Below, piece after piece: positions 1-7,788 of a DNA stretch of 22,403 nt. A program made the translations under genes and the position numbers. How positions within the stretch are numbered: the stretch's first letter is position 1; the number at the start of each line of letters is the position of its first letter. Source of the DNA: Robinsoniella peoriensis (lineage in GTDB: Bacteria; Bacillota; Clostridia; Lachnospirales; Lachnospiraceae); assembly GCF_042680125.1 (NCBI RefSeq), contig NZ_JBHTNY010000071.1; one strand, given 5' to 3'. Under the pieces are notes generated by a model. It was not told the origin of the DNA and ran no database searches. It saw only the letters and a list, made by a program, of their open reading frames with translations.

Positions 1-96
1 TGCGGTAAGCCTTCCAAACGCCTGCCATGGTCCGCCCCCTTCTCTTTCCGCGCACTACTTCAATCTACAAAGCGTCCCCTTAATCACCTAAACCCC
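1..96 (+). repeat. Structured repeat, copy 1 (3' part, cut by window edge)
   Basis: Reads as the 3' third of the element seen complete at 2597-2976 and 3105-3484: the 3' arm of the outer stem (about 9-50, beginning GCCTTCCAAAC and ending CTCTTTCCG), a single-stranded-looking stretch, TACAAAGCGTC near 66-76 and the terminal CTAAACCCC ending at 96. The stem arm differs from that of the copy at 2597-2976 at several positions, so its partner arm, which lies left of this window, should carry the matching changes. It sits just downstream of the stop codon of the family-4 glycosidase gene. The family is not one I can name. Confidence 0.75.
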
Positions 97-107
97 ACTT
101 TTATAAA

Positions 108-1592
108 TTACTTTACATTTTCTTTAGCTGCGGCTCCAGCCATAGCTCTTGCCTTTTCTTTATCCCTGGACATTTCTTCCACTGTCTTTTCTTTCATGGT
201 GAATCCTTTTGCGGGGCGATACGGAAGCAGTTCACCCTGCATACGCTCTTTAGCCTTTTCAATCTCACCTGCATACTGGGGGAGCCATTGTTCCCCGGCG
301 ATTAACATCTCATCCACCATCTGCCTGATCTCAGCAGGGGTACATACTGCGCCTGTGAGCGGATCCATCATTGCCGCCTGATACAAAAGTCTGATATCCC
401 CTTGTACCGCTGCTTCCACAGAGAGCTTTTGTACCCACACGCTCTGAGAACAAATCGCTGCACATCCAAGAGGAAGATCCCCTACTTTCGGTACCGAAAC
501 TCCATTGAAGTCTACATAACACGGAACTTCCACCACACATTCATCCGGAAGATTGGAGATACACCCTTCGTTCATAATATTAAAATGTCCCCGGTACGGG
601 CGGCCTGTTTCCAGACTTTCTATGATATAGCTTCCGTGTTCCGCGCTTCTGTCTTCATATTTGTACTCCTTTGCCGGTTCCTGCAGCCAATTTGGAAAAT
701 CCGTTTCAAACCAGTTCCTGCCTTCTTTGCAGACTCTCAGATATCCGGCTGTCTCGCCTTGAATCCAACTGCTGTAATTAATCCATTTTTCCATATCTTC
801 CGGCCGTTTCCGGTACCAGGAAAGGTATTCTGACAGGTGACCATTGGATTCTGTAGAATAATAGCCAAAATTTTTCATCACATCCAGACGGATATTTTCA
901 TTGTCCAGCATTTCCTGCTGATTTAACATCAATTCATAGAGTTCCTGTACTCTTTCTTCACCCTTTATCTTTGCACTTATGTACCAGGTCTGATGATTTA
1001 GTCCTGCACAGATAATATCTACATCTTTAACTTCCACTCCGAATGCCTTCGCAATCTGCGCATGTCCATGCTGAACCCCATGGCACAATCCATAAGTCTT
1101 TACTATGCCATATTTATTACAAGCCCAGGTCAGCATGGCGTTTGGATTGGAATAATTTAACAGGATACATCCCGGTTTTGCCACCTCGCGGATATCCCTG
1201 CAGAAGTCCAGAAGAGTTGCAATCCCTCTCTGCCCGTACATAATTCCTCCAATGCACAGCGTATCGCCGACACACTGGTCCACACCGTATTTTAAAGGAA
1301 TTTCCACATCTGTTTCAAATGCTTCTAACATTCCGACTCTTACACAGTTGATCACATATTTCGCATCTCTAAATGCTTCTCTACGGTCCGGGGTGGAATG
1401 AATCTTTATGTTAAGTCCATTTTCATCAATATCCCGCTGACAGAGCTGTGTCACCATTCTTAAATTTTCTTCATTCATATCGGTGAATGCTACTTCAATA
1501 TTAGAAAACTCTTTCACTGATAAAATATCTTTTAACAGTCCTCTTGTAAAACCTAAACTTCCTGCTCCGATAAATGCTACTTTAAAGCTCAT
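108..1592 (-). CDS. Glycoside hydrolase family 4 enzyme (CHGV subgroup, probable alpha-uronidase or alpha-galactosidase-like)
   Basis: A 494-residue NAD- and metal-dependent GH4 glycosidase. Visible are the N-terminal Rossmann nucleotide-binding loop (IGAGSLGF, residues 8-15), the NYSNPN motif (146-151), the diagnostic Cys-His-Gly-Val tetrad (170-173, metal-binding Cys and His) and GLNH (197-200, second metal-ligand His). Family knowledge: GH4 enzymes open the glycosidic bond by an oxidation-elimination route using NAD and Mn2+. The four-residue motif follows substrate; CHSV goes with alpha-galactosidases, CHEV with alpha-glucosidases and, as I recall, CHGV with alpha-glucuronidase/galacturonidase types. 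A generic melA call would therefore be unsafe. No signal peptide, so cytoplasmic. The ATG is preceded by GGAGGG at a suitable distance. It diverges from an AraC-type regulator that probably controls it. The reading frame is intact and of normal length. Confidence 0.9.
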   Translation of the reverse strand: MSFKVAFIGAGSLGFTRGLLKDILSVKEFSNIEVAFTDMNEENLRMVTQLCQRDIDENGLNIKIHSTPDRREAFRDAKYVINCVRVGMLEAFETDVEIPLKYGVDQCVGDTLCIGGIMYGQRGIATLLDFCRDIREVAKPGCILLNYSNPNAMLTWACNKYGIVKTYGLCHGVQHGHAQIAKAFGVEVKDVDIICAGLNHQTWYISAKIKGEERVQELYELMLNQQEMLDNENIRLDVMKNFGYYSTESNGHLSEYLSWYRKRPEDMEKWINYSSWIQGETAGYLRVCKEGRNWFETDFPNWLQEPAKEYKYEDRSAEHGSYIIESLETGRPYRGHFNIMNEGCISNLPDECVVEVPCYVDFNGVSVPKVGDLPLGCAAICSQSVWVQKLSVEAAVQGDIRLLYQAAMMDPLTGAVCTPAEIRQMVDEMLIAGEQWLPQYAGEIEKAKERMQGELLPYRPAKGFTMKEKTVEEMSRDKEKARAMAGAAAKENVK

Positions 1593-1646
1593 AATATCCC
1601 TCCATATGGTAATTTTTTGCTATATACTTTACGTATACCCTGTGTT

Positions 1647-1675
1647 ATCATAATTCTATAATATATGGTTTTCAA
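1647..1675 (-). promoter_or_regulatory. Sigma-A promoter for the GH4 gene
   Basis: On the minus strand TTGAAA (1675-1670) and TATGAT (1652-1647) are separated by 17 bp, about 55 bp upstream of the GH4 ATG. A plus-strand TATAAT at 1657-1662 lies in the same stretch and could be the -10 of the divergent AraC gene, although no good -35 goes with it. The two promoters would overlap, giving the AraC protein one place to act on both. Inferred from consensus match only. Confidence 0.5.
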
Positions 1676-1719
1676 CAAACAATCAATCTGACTAATATGA
1701 TAAAAGGGGTAATTTTTTG

Positions 1720-2562
1720 ATGGCATATCAATTTGGATTTTATAACTTTTTATTTCCCGATGAACTCCAGGATCCCTACATTTCCCTGAACTGCATGGGG
1801 ATCGAACAGAGATCCAATACCAGCTATTACTACGATAACCGGGAACGGAATATCGACAGCTACCTTTTCCAATACACATTAAAAGGAGAAGGCGTCTATG
1901 AGTCCCAGGGAAAACGTTTCTCCATTAAGCCGGGACAGGGATTTTTTATACATATACCGGACGATGAAAAATACTACATGCCGGATGACAATGAAAATCA
2001 CCCCTGGGAATTTATTTTTCTGCTGTTAAGCGGAGAAGCCGTTTCAAAATACTATGAACTAATTACAAAAAAAGCCGGAAAGATTCTGGAACTGCCGCTG
2101 CATAACAGCGCAGTCCAAACTCTTTTCGACTTATATAACCAAACCCAAAGCGGCAGAATGTTTCATCCGTTTTTAGCAAGTGAACTCGCCTACCGCTTTT
2201 TGTGCAGGCTCTGTCAGAGTGTAATCCACAACGAGGCAGATTACTCCAGCAGAACCCAGGCAGCTATTAAAATTATGGAAACACAATATGCTTCTATTCA
2301 GGGCATAGAGAGAATTGCCGGACTTCTTGATATTTCACCAAATCATCTAACTCGGGAATTTACCAGAGAAACCGGAGTTCCTCCAATAAAATACCTGACA
2401 AACATCCGTTTACAGCAGGCTGCAGCCCTTCTTCTTGAAACCGCGCTTCCGATTCATCAGATCGCTGTATCCTGTGGATTTTCCTGTGGAAATTATTTTA
2501 CGAAAATTTTCCACAAGCATATGAATGTTACACCTCAGGAATACCGCCGTGAGTGGAAGTAA
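1720..2562 (+). CDS. AraC-family transcriptional regulator
   Basis: About 280 residues: an N-terminal cupin-like sensing domain (a KGEGVYESQGKRFSIKPG stretch typical of the AraC arm and sugar-binding barrel) and a C-terminal pair of helix-turn-helix motifs over the last 100 residues, including the signature IAVSCGFSCGNYFTKIFHKHMNVTPQEYR. The ATG at 1720 follows an AAAGGGG ribosome site (1703-1709) by 10 bases; a TTG at 1717 is in frame and cannot be excluded. It diverges from the GH4 gene, the usual arrangement for a local activator that responds to the sugar handled by its neighbour. No transporter is present in the window, so the sugar supply must come from elsewhere. Confidence 0.88.
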   Translation: MAYQFGFYNFLFPDELQDPYISLNCMGIEQRSNTSYYYDNRERNIDSYLFQYTLKGEGVYESQGKRFSIKPGQGFFIHIPDDEKYYMPDDNENHPWEFIFLLLSGEAVSKYYELITKKAGKILELPLHNSAVQTLFDLYNQTQSGRMFHPFLASELAYRFLCRLCQSVIHNEADYSSRTQAAIKIMETQYASIQGIERIAGLLDISPNHLTREFTRETGVPPIKYLTNIRLQQAAALLLETALPIHQIAVSCGFSCGNYFTKIFHKHMNVTPQEYRREWK

Positions 2563-2596
2563 TGCTGTACTAGAGCGAACAATTTCAGCTTAAATT

Positions 2597-2976
2597 GGGG
2601 TTTAGGTGAGTAAAGACGCTTTGTAGATGTAGGTAGTGTACGGAAAGAGAAGGGGACGGACCAGGACATTGGTTTGGAAGGCTTACCTCAGAACTGGCAT
2701 TTTCTAACCTTCCCAGAGCACTTTTTGGCGGCACGCGGGCATTCGCTCCGAAATCCTGATGCATTTCGCAGCTCACTGCCCGCTTACAATCCGATGGGAA
2801 CCAGTCGAATTGTATCCGCCAAAAAGCACACCGGGAAGGTAAGTAAATGCTCAGCTCTGCTATACGCCTTCCAAACCAATGTCCTGGTCCGTCCCCTTCT
2901 CTTTCCGGGATGCAGTTTACTGATACAAAGCTGGTTTTCTCAGCGTGGTGGGACCCCGGGGTTGTGGCATGCTGTA
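2597..2976 (-). repeat. Structured repeat, copy A (complete, about 380 bp)
   Basis: Complete element on the minus strand. It begins near 2976 and ends with CTAAACCCC at 2597. The outer stem is a perfect 42-bp inverted repeat (2641-2682 with 2866-2907). Inside it lie further helices: an AT-rich step, CCTTCCC/GGGAAGG, TTTTTGGCGG/CCGCCAAAAA, then a three-way junction with two arms (TACAAT 2785-2790 with ATTGTA 2809-2814; GCGGGCA 2735-2741 with TGCCCGC 2777-2783, the latter capped by the loop GCATCAGG). Non-Watson-Crick pairs beside the TTTTTGGCGG helix are G.T when read on the minus strand but A.C on the plus strand, so the functional strand, if RNA, is minus. No convincing protein is encoded: open frames over it are shadows of the repeat. 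Confidence 0.8.
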
Positions 2977-3105
2977 CGCTATTGGCGTAAAGCAACTGAT
3001 CTTGAGAACGGAATTTGTTTTTCATTCTGTAACCAGAAAAACGAACAAACTTTCATCTTCTCTTACACAAACAGCCGAAACATACTGCGCAGCATCCAAT
3101 AAAGA
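2976..3105. other. Spacer between the two head-to-head repeats
   Basis: About 130 bp of sequence not shared between the two arms. Both repeats have their 5' ends here, so divergent promoters would be expected in it, but I find no good -35/-10 pair on either strand. No convincing open reading frame is confined to it. Confidence 0.4.
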
Positions 3106-3484
3106 ACAGCCTGTCACAGTCCAAGGGTCTCCACCAGGCTGAGAAAACCAGCTTTGTATCAACGAATGCTATCTCGGAAAGATGGGTGTGGGAAACTGGT
3201 ATGGGCGGAGGAAGCGTAGAGCAGAGCTGAGTATTTACTTACCTTTCCGGAGTGTTTTTTGGCGGATAGTATTCGACTGGCTCCCATCGGATACTAAGCG
3301 GGTACTGAACCGAGAAATGCATCAGGATTTCTCGGTGAATACCCGCGTGCCGCCAAAAAGCGCTTCGGAAAGGTTAGAAAATACCAGTTCTGCGGCCAGC
3401 TGACGGAGCCCATGCCAGTTTCCCACACCCATCTTTCCGTACACTACCTATCATTTACAAAGCGTCTTTAATCAGCTAAACCCC
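3105..3484 (+). repeat. Structured repeat, copy B (complete, about 380 bp)
   Basis: Same element as copy A, inverted relative to it, ending with CTAAACCCC at 3484. Helices in order: 5' hairpin AGCCTG/CAGGCT (3108-3113 with 3135-3140); closing helix GCTTTGTA (3151-3158) with TACAAAGC (3456-3463); outer stem 3175-3206 with 3408-3439, 32 bp with a single G.T pair; GTATTT/AAATAC (3231-3236 with 3379-3384); ACCTTTCC/GGAAAGGT (3241-3248 with 3367-3374); TTTTTGGCGG/CCGCCAAAAA (3256-3265 with 3350-3359); then arms TAGTAT/ATACTA (3267-3272 with 3291-3296) and GCGGGTA/TACCCGC (3298-3304 with 3340-3346), capped by a 10-bp stem (3309-3318 with 3327-3336) and the loop GCATCAGG. Most stem positions that differ from copy A differ on both sides. 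A 23-bp stretch (3138-3160) is an exact inverted copy of 2922-2944. Confidence 0.8.
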
Positions 3485-3558
3485 AATCTGTTCACCATAC
3501 TAATAATCACCAGAACTGAACAGCGATAACACAACACGCTCTATATTGAGGTAAACGT

Positions 3559-3798
3559 ATGACAAAGAAAATATTTGTAGAAGTAACTGCCCGCTTTGGA
3601 ACAGACGGTACCATTACACCGCTGAGTATCCTGTGGGAAGATGGCCATATATATACCATCGACAAAATTATAGATATCAGACGGGCGGCTTCTCTAAAAG
3701 CCGGTGGTCAGGGTATGCGGTATACCATAGCTATCGGCGGGCACCAGGCTTATCTGTTTTATGAAAATCCAAATTGGTTTGTGGAGGGAAAATTTTAA
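3559..3798 (+). CDS. Small protein coupled to SRAP gene (DUF6504-like)
   Basis: A 79-residue protein with a GAGG ribosome site just before the ATG. It is mostly beta-strand by appearance, with a pattern of a DG turn, then P-x-x-I-x-W-x-x-x-x-x-Y-x-I-D, and near the end a Y-L-F-Y-x-N-P-N-W segment. That layout resembles small DUF6504-type proteins that accompany SOS translesion polymerase genes, but I base this on pattern memory only. Its TAA stop overlaps the next ATG by one base (TAATG at 3796-3800), so the two proteins are translationally coupled and probably act in the same DNA-damage response. Only 75 bp separate it from repeat copy B, so its promoter is either in that short gap or inside the repeat. 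Confidence 0.75.
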   Translation: MTKKIFVEVTARFGTDGTITPLSILWEDGHIYTIDKIIDIRRAASLKAGGQGMRYTIAIGGHQAYLFYENPNWFVEGKF

Positions 3799-4379
3799 TG
3801 TGTGGAAGATATAGTTTGTTTACAGAAGAGGACAATCAGGAAATCATGAGAATTGTGCAGAATATAACTGCAAGGTATCCGGAAAATAATATGAAGCGGG
3901 GTGAAATATTCCCAACTAATACAGCACCTGTTTTAAAAGCCGAAAACAGTCAAATTGATACCGATCTTTCCATATGGGGCTTTCCGAACTTCAGAACAAA
4001 GGGAGTCATTATCAATGCCAGGTCTGAAACGGCTGAAGAAAAAAGAACCTTTCGGGAAAGTCTCCATTCCAGAAGATGTGTCGTCCCCAGTACCGGTTTC
4101 TATGAATGGGCCCAGGATGGCAGTAAGACAAAATATCGTTTTACCCTTCCCGGGCAAAAAACGCTTTATATGGCGGGAATCTACAATGTATTTAAAGAAG
4201 AAAAACGGTTTGTCATCCTGACCACAGAGGCAAACAATTCCATGGCTGACATTCATAACCGCATGCCTGTTATCCTGACCAAAGATAAGGTAGCGGACTG
4301 GATCTTAACGGAAGAATTTGCCGTTCCCTATCTGCATGCAGTTATGCCGGTTTTAGACAGAGAGCAGGTGAAAACCTGA
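3798..4379 (+). CDS. SRAP-domain (SOS response-associated) DNA-protein crosslink protein, HMCES/YedK family
   Basis: A 193-residue SRAP protein. The start at 3798 is fixed by the requirement that Cys follow the initiator Met: after Met removal, Cys2 forms a thiazolidine link with abasic sites in single-stranded DNA. Expected catalytic and DNA-contacting residues are present: Cys2, Asn73 and Arg75 in INARSET, Glu103 in GFYEW and His153 in IHNRMPVIL, spaced almost as in E. coli YedK (Cys2, Asn75, Glu105, His160). It is about 30 residues shorter than typical members, mainly at the C-terminus, but all active-site elements are there. It shares an operon with the small upstream protein. No clear LexA box was seen upstream. 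Confidence 0.9.
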   Translation: MCGRYSLFTEEDNQEIMRIVQNITARYPENNMKRGEIFPTNTAPVLKAENSQIDTDLSIWGFPNFRTKGVIINARSETAEEKRTFRESLHSRRCVVPSTGFYEWAQDGSKTKYRFTLPGQKTLYMAGIYNVFKEEKRFVILTTEANNSMADIHNRMPVILTKDKVADWILTEEFAVPYLHAVMPVLDREQVKT

Positions 4380-4418
4380 TTCCTCAATCCTGCATGGAAA
4401 GATTCGTATTTCTGAAAG

Positions 4419-5114
4419 TCAGCTATTTTCCACGATCACCCCGTCCTGCACCATTATAATCCGGTCACTGCACCTGGCCGCTTCCTGTGAATGCGTTACC
4501 ATAATAATAGTCTGACCGATTTTATGGTTTATTTCTCTCAGCAGCTCCATAATTTCCGCCCCCGTTTTACTGTCCAGGTTCCCGGTAGGTTCATCGGCAA
4601 ACAGAATTTCTGGGTTTCCGATTAAAGCACGTGCAATAGCCACACGCTGCTGCTGGCCTCCTGACAGTTCCCGGGGTGTATGTTTCCGCCTGTCATCCAG
4701 TCCCACGATCCCTAATATTTTATCTAACTGCCCTTTATATTCTTTCATTTTTTTACCGTCCAGTAAAAGCGGCAGCATAATATTTTCCTCCACATTCAGA
4801 TTTGGTATCAGATTATAAAACTGAAATACAAATCCTATATTTCTGCGCCGGATTATACTCATTTTGTCATCATTAAAATGAGAGATATCGGTCCCGTTCA
4901 TCAGCACTTTTCCCTTTGTTGGCTTATCCAGACCGCCCAGAATATATAATAGAGTACTTTTTCCTGAACCGGACTGCCCCATGATAGATACAAATTCTCC
5001 CTGCATCACCTCTAAAGACAGACTTTTTAAAATCCGGTTTGTTGTACCTCCAACTTGAAATTCCTTTATAACGTCTACTGCTTCAATTGCCTTGTTTTGA
5101 TATTTCCTGCTCAT
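4419..5114 (-). CDS. ABC transporter ATP-binding protein (MacB/LolD type)
   Basis: A 231-residue ATPase with Walker A GQSGSGKS (46-53), signature LSGGQQQR (150-157), Walker B ILFADEPTG (170-178) and switch His208. The NNLIPNLNVEENI-like stretch and the FDEPTGNLD ending are those of ATPases that partner FtsX-type permeases and drive mechanotransmission rather than classical transport. The start at 5114 is chosen because AGGAGGT (5127-5121) lies six bases upstream; a longer in-frame version to 5144 would run into the upstream gene without a ribosome site. It is the last gene of the minus-strand cluster and follows its permease by 22 bp. It ends convergently with the SRAP gene, only 39 bp away, and no obvious terminator is seen there. 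Confidence 0.92.
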   Translation of the reverse strand: MSRKYQNKAIEAVDVIKEFQVGGTTNRILKSLSLEVMQGEFVSIMGQSGSGKSTLLYILGGLDKPTKGKVLMNGTDISHFNDDKMSIIRRRNIGFVFQFYNLIPNLNVEENIMLPLLLDGKKMKEYKGQLDKILGIVGLDDRRKHTPRELSGGQQQRVAIARALIGNPEILFADEPTGNLDSKTGAEIMELLREINHKIGQTIIMVTHSQEAARCSDRIIMVQDGVIVENS

Positions 5115-5136
5115 GATGATACCTCCTGGTAAGTTG

Positions 5137-7617
5137 TTATTCAAATTTTATCTCTTCTACTATTTTCATGTTCTTGCTTTTTATAATCGGCACTGCCGAG
5201 CCAATGAGAGTAACAGCGATTCCTAAGATTCCAGCCAGAAGAAATGTTTTAAAATCCAGCTTGGGCATCATGGAAATCTTTGGACCCGCAACTATGAAAA
5301 TTGTCTGAATTTCCATTGCGGATATGGCCATTCCAATAACTGCCCCCAGAAATCCGGAAGTAAGTCCTTCAATCATCGTCATTTTAATATTTTGCCTGTT
5401 ACTTTGCCCCACAGACTTATACATGGCGATAGACCGCCGCTTTTGTATATAGTTAATCAACAGATTATTTATGATGCCGATTGCCGCAAGCAAGAGTATA
5501 AAATAAGTCATATAGTTCATAGGCGCTAAGAATCCGCCGATGGTGCTTAGCGAATCATTATTAAATTCTTCAACCGTCCGGCTCCAGTTCCATGTATCGC
5601 CGAATAGTTCTCTCACCTGAATCATAATGGCATCCGGATCGGCTGCAGTATACGCCATAAATCCAAAGACGGACTGGCTAAAATCCTCAGCTGCATAAGC
5701 GGATGGTATTACAGCCTGAACATCGCTTGCGCGGGATTTAAAACTGCCGGCAATTGTATACGGTACATCTCTATTTCCGTTTGACAGCTGAATTGTATCA
5801 CCAACATCACAGTCCAGCACCTTAATGGTATCTTCATTTAAAATGATTGACCGCTTCTCTCTAAATGCTTCTGCCGCCTGTTCCTTCATTTCCGGATCTG
5901 TATAATTGATCGCTAACATGGAGCTATATGTCTCAATGTCATCGGTGCCTTCTACCCTTGTAAATGTCATATTTTTGCAGGAAATTTCATGATCCATCAC
6001 ATAAAGAGGCAATACTTTTTCAATCCCCTCCATCTGTTCTACCTGATCTATAAATTCCTGATTCATTTCACCATCTGCAAACCCCTGCAATTCGGCATCA
6101 CGAAACACATCTCCTACATAAGTCTTAACAAAATCCCCCACTACACTGATTGCAATTACTGCTGAAATACTGATAAACAGTAACGTAATATTCTGTGTGA
6201 TATTTTTATTCTTCTTCATATTCCTGGCAGCAAGTTTTCCCTCGTTTCCCCATATTTTTTCGTAAATTATCTCAAAAAATGCGGATGCCAGATCGGTAAA
6301 CAGCGGGATGAGTATAATAGCAGCCGCTATTAATCCCAGCAGAGAAAATCCGCCAGCTATATATAGCGCATTGCCCGTTGCTATTTGCGGCAGTATAACA
6401 GATGCAATTAGCATAACAATGCCCAAAATTAAAACTGTACTGTTTGAAACATTCTTTTCCTCTACTGTTCCTAAAACCACATCCTTTATTGGAAGACGGC
6501 TGGCGCGTTTGACCGGTATATATGCACTGAGCAATGATGCAATAATAGAAACTGCTACAGATACCACAACTCCCACAGGCGCTATTACCGCAGGTATAGA
6601 TATTCCCTGATCCAGCGACTGGCCCAATCCTTGCAGCATAATATTAAGTACCACAATACCACTAGGAATCCCAAGTAATCCTCCGAAACACCCATACAGG
6701 ATACTTTCCATCATAAGAATTTTCTTGACAGTTTTCTCATTTGCTCCAATGCTGCGAAAAGTTCCTATGATTGGAAGGCGCTCTAATGTAATCACTTTAT
6801 AACTGCTGAAGATAATAAAAACGCTCATCGTCAATGAAAAGAAGCTGATTAAAAAGAATGGCATTGTTTTCTGTCTGGCACCGGAGACAATCTGAGCTTC
6901 ATTTACCGTATTGCTGACTCGATATTTTCCAGTGGGAAGCTGTTCTGACAATTTATTGATCAGACTTTCTGTGTCAATACCTTCTTTTTGTTCAATCAAA
7001 ATTTCCGTATAGCCGCCGGCTTGCTTCATTATCTCAGCCAGGGTACCCCAGGGCAGCAATGCAGTTGTGCCACGGGTGTGTCTTAAAAATACGGTATCAT
7101 ATGCCGCAATGTCCGCCACTTCAAATGTATAGGATTTTCCTCTGATATCCAAAGTGATGGAATCCCCCTGATTTATGTTATACTTTGATGTAAAACGATC
7201 CGGCAAAATAATTTTGTCTCCTGTAAAATCAGAGATCTCATTACCATTTAACAAGCGCGGTTCATTAATCTGTTTCAATTGTTCCAAATCCGACGAGATC
7301 AGGTCAAAAGATTCAAAATAGCCATTTTTATGGTAAATAGCCGAACTCTCTAATATTCCTGCTATTGATTGTATCTCATCTAAATCAGGGATATCTTCCA
7401 TTCTGGCTAATACGCCTGAATCCGCACTTTGGACCGATATAGTTGCCGTTCCAGCCTTTCCCCTTGCCATTTTTCTTTGGGCACTTTCGTAAGAGGAACC
7501 GATAGAAAATGAAACAAACAGCAACATGGTTGACAGTACAATGGATAGCAGCATAACTGCGGTTCTGGTTTTACGTTCTTTTACATTCGTGAGAACATAC
7601 TTTAAAATAATTTTCAA
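5137..7617 (-). CDS. FtsX-type ABC transporter permease with two FtsX domains
   Basis: A large permease, 826 residues from the TTG chosen here. One transmembrane helix lies near residues 18-40, an extracytoplasmic domain covers about 45-250, FtsX domain one spans about 253-380, a middle membrane pair lies near 400-460 with another helix near 480, a second extracytoplasmic domain follows, and FtsX domain two spans about 700-826. This is the MacB/SalY/BceB-like exporter class linked with antimicrobial peptide or lipid handling. Start choice: the TTG at 7617 has AGGTG five bases upstream, whereas the TTG at 7647 has none. The gene follows the sensor kinase gene after a terminator-like hairpin, so its expression is probably separately controlled. 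Confidence 0.88.
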   Translation of the reverse strand: MKIILKYVLTNVKERKTRTAVMLLSIVLSTMLLFVSFSIGSSYESAQRKMARGKAGTATISVQSADSGVLARMEDIPDLDEIQSIAGILESSAIYHKNGYFESFDLISSDLEQLKQINEPRLLNGNEISDFTGDKIILPDRFTSKYNINQGDSITLDIRGKSYTFEVADIAAYDTVFLRHTRGTTALLPWGTLAEIMKQAGGYTEILIEQKEGIDTESLINKLSEQLPTGKYRVSNTVNEAQIVSGARQKTMPFFLISFFSLTMSVFIIFSSYKVITLERLPIIGTFRSIGANEKTVKKILMMESILYGCFGGLLGIPSGIVVLNIMLQGLGQSLDQGISIPAVIAPVGVVVSVAVSIIASLLSAYIPVKRASRLPIKDVVLGTVEEKNVSNSTVLILGIVMLIASVILPQIATGNALYIAGGFSLLGLIAAAIILIPLFTDLASAFFEIIYEKIWGNEGKLAARNMKKNKNITQNITLLFISISAVIAISVVGDFVKTYVGDVFRDAELQGFADGEMNQEFIDQVEQMEGIEKVLPLYVMDHEISCKNMTFTRVEGTDDIETYSSMLAINYTDPEMKEQAAEAFREKRSIILNEDTIKVLDCDVGDTIQLSNGNRDVPYTIAGSFKSRASDVQAVIPSAYAAEDFSQSVFGFMAYTAADPDAIMIQVRELFGDTWNWSRTVEEFNNDSLSTIGGFLAPMNYMTYFILLLAAIGIINNLLINYIQKRRSIAMYKSVGQSNRQNIKMTMIEGLTSGFLGAVIGMAISAMEIQTIFIVAGPKISMMPKLDFKTFLLAGILGIAVTLIGSAVPIIKSKNMKIVEEIKFE

Positions 7618-7694
7618 TTTTACACCTGCTTTCTCTCTAATTTTCAATTTTTTGTCGTTCTAAAATTTTTAAAAAATAGGTTTCACCTTCAACA

Positions 7695-7742
7695 GAAAAA
7701 AGGTTGACAGCTACCATAAATACATGATAACCTGTCAACCTT
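7695..7742 (-). terminator. Intrinsic terminator after the sensor kinase gene
   Basis: On the minus strand AAGGTTGACAG pairs with CTGTCAACCTT (7742-7732 with 7710-7700; 11 bp, 21-base loop), followed by a T-run of six. It sits between the kinase stop codon (7789) and the permease start (7617). The arms also contain TTGACA, so a dual role as a regulator-binding dyad for the permease promoter is possible. Confidence 0.6.
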
Positions 7743-7788
7743 AATCACACTTTCATTGAACCTTATTTATCCTTAATACCCAGCTTTT

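Noticed and set aside
2585..3403. Several open frames of 65-146 codons on both strands over the repeat pair
   Set aside because: They follow the inverted-repeat symmetry, overlap each other on both strands, lack ribosome sites and show no recognisable domain; they are by-products of the structured repeat.
2597..3484. Retron, group II intron or insertion-sequence explanation for the repeat pair
   Set aside because: No reverse transcriptase or transposase lies in the window, no intron boundary motif or domain V was recognised, and no target-site duplication could be made out at the outer ends.
3488..3523. CTGTTCA/TGAACAG inverted pair before the SRAP operon as a LexA box
   Set aside because: The halves are 22 bp apart, unlike the compact Gram-positive GAAC-N4-GTTC site.
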